Part shown: positions 60,484 to 64,000 of the stretch, in pieces
How positions within the stretch are numbered: position 1 is the first letter of the stretch
How the letters are laid out: each line of letters begins with the position of its first letter
NCBI GenBank assembly: GCA_016722065.1
Contig: JADKGX010000001.1
Location: forward strand, 2,604,001-2,668,000
Direction: 5' to 3'
DNA length: 64,000 nt
Origin: Planctomycetota bacterium
GTDB taxonomy: Bacteria; Planctomycetota; UBA8742; UBA2392
Notes under the pieces: generated by a model
Told to the model about the DNA's origin: nothing
Seen by the model: the letters and a program-made list of their open reading frames with translations, nothing else
The model's database searches: none
Translations under genes and position numbers: made by a program

Positions 60484-61484
60484 CCTGCACCTGTCATCAG
60501 GCGCTGGGCTTGTGCCTGGCCGATGCCGGGCAGCACATAGTTCAGCAGATGAAACACCGCCGGTGCCACCAGCAACATGCTGTTGAAGCGGTCTAAAATG
60601 CCGCCGTGGCCAGGGATCGTGGCCGACATGTCCTTGATGCCAAGATCGCGCTTGATGGAGGATAACGTAAGGTCGCCCAACTGCCCCAGTGCGCTGACCA
60701 TTACGCCCAGCAGCACCAGCAGGGGCCACGATTCCATGGCCGAGCCCGCAAACACCACGCGGCCGAAGCCGACGACAACGCCGGTTGTCAGCACGAGCGC
60801 GCCCAAAGAACCCTCAATGGTTTTTCCGGGGCTGGTGTGCGGCGCCAGTTTGTGGCGGCCAAGAGTCTTGCCAACACAGAACGCAAAAATGTCGTTCAAC
60901 TCGACGGCAAAGAACAGCAGCAGCAGCACCGGCCGATAGCCGGGCTCGTTGCTGAAGAACGCCAGGTGCGCAAGTCCCGCACCGAAAAGCGCATAGCCCA
61001 AAATGGCCAGCGCCGTGCGTTGCAGATACCCCTTGGGGCTGTCCTGCACAATCGTGCCCACGGCCAGCACACCTACCGTGAGTGGAAACAGCGCCACAAA
61101 CAGCCCATACCAGTTGTCCAGTGCCGCAAAATTCAGCGCCAGCACCGAAAGCACAACCAGCAGGCTCAGCAGCTTTTCGCGAAACAGGCCCGTGGCACGG
61201 GCGAACTCCGCGTAACACAGCAGGCTCAAAACCGCCACGGCAACGACTGTCCAGCCCGGCCCGGCCAGAATCGGCACCACAATGCAAGGCGAGATAAACA
61301 CCCAGGACCGCCAGCGTTGCCAAAGCTCAACTCGCAGCTTGTCGTCGGCGGCGCGCCCGCGACACACCAGCACAATCGCAGGCAGCGAAAGCGCCAGCAC
61401 GCCGCCCACCAGCGCCACCAGAAGCAGGCTGATGTTGCTGTCAAAGGCATGTTCCAGGTCCAGAAATCGATCCAGAACGCTCAT
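60480..61484 (-). CDS. cdsA: Phosphatidate cytidylyltransferase (CdsA family)
   Basis: 334 residues, about 8 membrane helices. The CdsA signature near the end is SSIKRDLGIKDMSATIPGHGGILDRFNSML. NDIFAFCVGKTLGRHKLAP and SPGKTIEGS precede it. It makes CDP-diacylglycerol from CTP and phosphatidate. ATG at 61484 has GGAG 6 bases upstream and overlaps the stop of the CDP-alcohol enzyme. Its gene order matches E. coli ynbA-ynbB more than the housekeeping cdsA locus, so it may be a paralogue. Confidence 0.93.
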   Translation of the reverse strand: MSVLDRFLDLEHAFDSNISLLLVALVGGVLALSLPAIVLVCRGRAADDKLRVELWQRWRSWVFISPCIVVPILAGPGWTVVAVAVLSLLCYAEFARATGLFREKLLSLLVVLSVLALNFAALDNWYGLFVALFPLTVGVLAVGTIVQDSPKGYLQRTALAILGYALFGAGLAHLAFFSNEPGYRPVLLLLFFAVELNDIFAFCVGKTLGRHKLAPHTSPGKTIEGSLGALVLTTGVVVGFGRVVFAGSAMESWPLLVLLGVMVSALGQLGDLTLSSIKRDLGIKDMSATIPGHGGILDRFNSMLLVAPAVFHLLNYVLPGIGQAQAQRLMTGAG

Positions 61485-62158
61485 GGCTTCTCCGCCCTCA
61501 AGGCCCGCGCGGCCCGGCCCAGCCGCCGCACACTGGCCAGCGCGGCCCCTACGCAAATCAATGCCAGCGCCAGCGCCGGCACACCCAGCGGCTGCCAGGC
61601 CGCAACCACGGGCTGCCATGCAACTGGTGCCAGACCGCAATACAGCGCCGTAACCGTAACGGTAAACATGCGCTGGGGCTTGGACATTGGCCCGCAGAAT
61701 TGCTGGGGCCCGCCTGCGGCCTTGCCCATGGCGCGAATGTAAGCCGTGAACATGGCCAGCAGCGCGGCCGCAAAACCCAGCGTGGGGTTGCCGCCCAGGG
61801 CAAAGCCCAGCCCGACCAGGGTGGCGGTATCTGAGACGCGGTCCGGGATTTCGTTGTAAAGCTCGCCTACCGGCGAGGCGCTGTGTTGTTCCATTGCGAC
61901 CATGCCGTCAAGCATGTTGCACAGCAGGCGCAACTGGGTCAGCACTGCCCCGGCCACAAACAGCAAGCGCCACCAGGGTTCCGGCACCAGAGTCGTGCAA
62001 CCCAGCGCGATGCCTGATCCCACACCGAACACCATGCTGAGTGCAGAGATAAAGTTGGGCGTGATACCGCGCTTCGCAAGCAGGCGCGCGGCGTATTGCC
62101 AGATCGCCAGCTTGCGGCTGGCCAGCGGCCTGCGATCTATCGATTCGCCTTGCGTCAT
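61481..62158 (-). CDS. CDP-alcohol phosphatidyltransferase-like protein with altered active-site motif
   Basis: 225 residues with about 6 membrane helices. The motif is N-x2-DG-x2-AM-x8-G-x3-N-x3-D (from CNMLDGMVAM to IPDRVSD), whereas the classic one is D-x2-DG-x2-AR-x8-G-x3-D-x3-D. So two Asp and the Arg are changed. It resembles the YnbA subgroup of CDP-alcohol enzymes that keep this arrangement. Likely makes a phospholipid head group from CDP-diacylglycerol. First gene of the operon with cdsA-like and plsC-like genes. Confidence 0.82.
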   Translation of the reverse strand: MTQGESIDRRPLASRKLAIWQYAARLLAKRGITPNFISALSMVFGVGSGIALGCTTLVPEPWWRLLFVAGAVLTQLRLLCNMLDGMVAMEQHSASPVGELYNEIPDRVSDTATLVGLGFALGGNPTLGFAAALLAMFTAYIRAMGKAAGGPQQFCGPMSKPQRMFTVTVTALYCGLAPVAWQPVVAAWQPLGVPALALALICVGAALASVRRLGRAARALRAEKP

Positions 62159-62192
62159 GCCTGCCCCGCCTGTTGGACTTCAGCAGCGTACA

Positions 62193-62205
62193 TCACGGCA
62201 TTATA
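62193..62205 (-). promoter_or_regulatory. Possible -10 element for the lipid operon
   Basis: TATAAT on the minus strand (62205-62200) about 42 bases before the CDP-alcohol gene start. No convincing -35 hexamer is seen at the usual distance. Confidence 0.3.
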
Positions 62206-62233
62206 TAAAGCAAGAGAAACCCGCAGGCGGGGT

Positions 62234-62788
62234 TCAGCCCAGCAGGCCGGCAATCACTTCCGCCGCGTGGCTCAAGCTGTGCACTTGGTGGTCGGCCTGG
62301 CCGCTGGCGTATTCGCTGGGCACCTGAAACGTAATGATGGCCTTGTTGGCGTCTTTGGCGGCCTCGTGGTCAATGTCGGCATCGCCCACCATGAAGCACT
62401 GGCGCAACTCCAGGACAAAGTCGATCGCGGCCTGGCGCAGCATTCCGCCGCCGGGTTTGCGCCAGTCGCTGTCGCTGCGATAGCGCGGGTCGTTGCCTTC
62501 TGTGGGGTGAAAGGGCGCGTAATAGAACGCGTCAAAGCGGCCGCCACTTTCGCGGGCGACCTGCAGGGCGACCTCGGCATTGACGCGACGCACCTGTTCT
62601 TCAGTGATCAGCCCGCGGGCCACGGCGCTTTGGTTGGTGACCACAATTGTCAGCAGGCCCATTTCATTGATGCGGCGAATGGCCTGGGCCGCGCCGGGCA
62701 GCAGCTCAATCATTTTCGGGTCGCCGCAATAGCCGACCTGCTTGTTGATCGTGCCATCGCGGTCCAGAAACACGGCGCGTCTTGCCAT
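62234..62788 (-). CDS. HAD-family phosphatase, GmhB/HisB-N-like
   Basis: 184 residues. DRDGT (residues 9-13) gives the nucleophile Asp, and VVTNQSAVARG and GDADIDHEAAKDA are the other HAD motifs. It resembles heptose-1,7-bisphosphate 7-phosphatase (GmhB) but the zinc-binding Cys set is lost: APFHP replaces CPHHP-type and DSDWRKP replaces CDCRKP. So it may act on another sugar or histidinol phosphate. It lies between the lipid operon and rpoN. Confidence 0.85.
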   Translation of the reverse strand: MARRAVFLDRDGTINKQVGYCGDPKMIELLPGAAQAIRRINEMGLLTIVVTNQSAVARGLITEEQVRRVNAEVALQVARESGGRFDAFYYAPFHPTEGNDPRYRSDSDWRKPGGGMLRQAAIDFVLELRQCFMVGDADIDHEAAKDANKAIITFQVPSEYASGQADHQVHSLSHAAEVIAGLLG

Positions 62789-62878
62789 GGCGGCATCTTG
62801 GGGCGGCCCGGCTTGGCGTCAAGGCTTTGGCGGTTTGGGCCCAGGCGCCAGGCCGGGCGTTGTTTTCCGCGGGCTTCT

Positions 62879-64000
62879 TCAGTGTTCGCGGCGCACGCGG
62901 CTGTCGGCTATGCCCAACTCTTCACGATACTTGGTCACGACGCGGCGGCTGGCCTGGATGCCCAGATCGTCAAGTTTCTTGGCAATCGCCATGTCACTGA
63001 GCGGCTTTTTGCGGGTTTCGCCGTCGATGATCTCTTTCACCTTGAGCTTCACGGCCTCGCGGCTGACGTCGCTGTCGCCCGAAGGCAGGCCGCCGGTGAA
63101 CAGTTCGTTCATGGCAAACACGCCCTCGGGCGTCTGCAGGAACTTGCCATACACGGCGCGCCAGACGGTGCTGTGGTGAATGCCCAGTTCGTCGGCAATG
63201 TCCTGCATTTTCATGGGTCGCAGGCCGGCCATGCCCTCGCGCATGAAGTCCTCCTGCCGGCGCAGAATCGCGCGGGCCACGCGCTCGAGTGTGCTTTGGC
63301 GCTGGTCGATGGCTTCAATCAACTGGCGGGCCTGGTTCAGTTTGGCCTTCAGAAAGGCCGTGGTTTCTTTGTCCTGCTTCTTTTCCTGCAGCAGCTTCAG
63401 GTAGATCGGGCTGATCGCCAGGCGCGGCACCATTTCGCGGGTCAGGCGCACCTGCAACTGGCCGTTTTCGTCTTCTTCAATGATCACGTCCGGAACCACC
63501 ACCTGGGTGGCGACCTCCGAATACAGCGCGCCGGGGTGCGGGTTCAGGGTGCCCAGCAGGTCCACCAGCAGCTTGATCTCTTCTACATCTGTGCCCATTT
63601 CACGGGCGATTTTGGGCAGGCGGTTCTTGAGAACGTCTTCCCAGTGGCGGGTCAGAATGTCGCGCAGGCGACCATAATCCGGGTCGGCCTTATCGACCTG
63701 CAGCAGCAGGCATTCTGCAAGGTCGCGCGCGCCCACGCCGCGTGGCTCGCACTGCTGGATCTCTGCCAGGCCCCATTCAATCTCCGCAGTCGAATACCGC
63801 CCGCCCAGCGACTTGGCGATATCCGCCAGCGGGTATTCCAGATAGCCGCGGTGGTCCAGGGAATGGGCCAGGTGTTCCAGCAGCGGCCAGTCCAGCTCGT
63901 CGTAGCCCTTGAGGCGCAACTGTTCCAGCAGGTGATCGGCCAGTTTGCGGCCTGGCGCCGGCAGGGCATTGAAGGCCTCGGTCTTTGGGTCTTCGTCGCC
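62879..64000 (-). CDS. rpoN: RNA polymerase sigma-54 factor, partial (runs off window)
   Basis: 373 codons are visible; the N-terminal activator-binding region is outside the window. The core-binding domain and the helix-turn-helix (MKMQDIADELGIHHSTVWRAV, then KFLQTPEGVFAMNELFTGG) are clear, and the RpoN box reads ASRRVVTKYREELGI. With GGxxER-type enhancer proteins it gives energy-dependent transcription at -24/-12 promoters. The stop is at 62879. Confidence 0.96.
   Translation of the reverse strand, partial: GDEDPKTEAFNALPAPGRKLADHLLEQLRLKGYDELDWPLLEHLAHSLDHRGYLEYPLADIAKSLGGRYSTAEIEWGLAEIQQCEPRGVGARDLAECLLLQVDKADPDYGRLRDILTRHWEDVLKNRLPKIAREMGTDVEEIKLLVDLLGTLNPHPGALYSEVATQVVVPDVIIEEDENGQLQVRLTREMVPRLAISPIYLKLLQEKKQDKETTAFLKAKLNQARQLIEAIDQRQSTLERVARAILRRQEDFMREGMAGLRPMKMQDIADELGIHHSTVWRAVYGKFLQTPEGVFAMNELFTGGLPSGDSDVSREAVKLKVKEIIDGETRKKPLSDMAIAKKLDDLGIQASRRVVTKYREELGIADSRVRREH

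Noticed and set aside
1..64000. CRISPR array, prophage or secondary-metabolite cluster
   Set aside because: No spaced short repeats, phage structural genes or modular synthases were found on either strand.

Overview
This is a GC-rich, gene-dense chromosomal window of a Gram-negative-type, aerobic bacterium. About 55 protein genes are packed into short operons, many with 4-base ATGA stop/start overlaps. The gene content includes many lipoproteins, a DUF481 outer-membrane protein, Lys/Ala-rich (histone-H1-like) tails, sigma-54, several ECF-type sigma factors (one fused to a membrane and repeat module), choice-of-anchor and C-terminal sorting proteins, and a HpnH-like radical SAM enzyme. Together these fit Planctomycetota or a nearby deep lineage better than Proteobacteria. 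That placement is inference: no 16S rRNA or ribosomal protein is present here.

Layout. 1-10.9 kb: partial ComEC-like gene, ChaN-domain protein, GlmM with a basic tail, TsaB, aldehyde dehydrogenase, helix-turn-helix regulator, cell-surface repeat protein, zinc-ribbon membrane protein, enoyl-CoA hydratase and a strong terminator. 11-13 kb: an uncharacterised two-gene unit. 13-23.5 kb: diguanylate cyclase, SecA, secreted and lipoproteins, a DUF481 porin-like protein, a frameshifted RimK-TrkA_C fusion, and a plasmanylethanolamine-desaturase-like (Kua/CarF) protein.

23.65-28.2 kb: tRNA-Val(GAC) followed by a 4.5-kb island. It is bounded by a 46-bp perfect repeat of the tRNA 3' half and has no recombinase. 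It carries a MarR regulator diverging from a SnoaL-like lipoprotein, LtrA, a truncated SDR and an MDR-family oxidoreductase.

28.3-38.2 kb: Na/Pi cotransporter, a charged coiled-coil secreted protein, a degenerate receiver, a Cys-rich basic-tail protein, an ECF sigma-TM-MORN fusion interrupted by a frameshift, an ankyrin protein, a multidomain amidase and a HpnH-like radical SAM enzyme. 38.2-41.5 kb: TetR regulator, then a coiled-coil/PD-(D/E)XK-like gene flanked by 29-bp inverted repeats, a DUF3052 protein and rnpB (RNase P RNA). 41.6-49.6 kb: HpnG-like phosphorylase, ECF sigma/anti-sigma pair, ETF-ubiquinone oxidoreductase and a glycerate kinase operon. 49.7-64 kb: BshC-like protein, M61 peptidase, TPR protein, diheme cytochrome c, a frameshifted thioredoxin-like protein, a PLP enzyme, an HtrA-like protease, a three-gene phospholipid operon (CDP-alcohol phosphotransferase, CdsA, acyltransferase), a GmhB-like phosphatase and partial sigma-54.

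Themes: envelope and lipid biology (SecA, CdsA, acyltransferase, Kua, HpnG/HpnH-like proteins, GlmM), regulation by alternative sigma factors, and two plausible acquired segments (the tRNA-Val island and the inverted-repeat-bounded nuclease gene). Three genes carry single-base indels, most beside short homopolymers. These could be assembly errors or real lesions, and should be settled before those genes are called pseudogenes.
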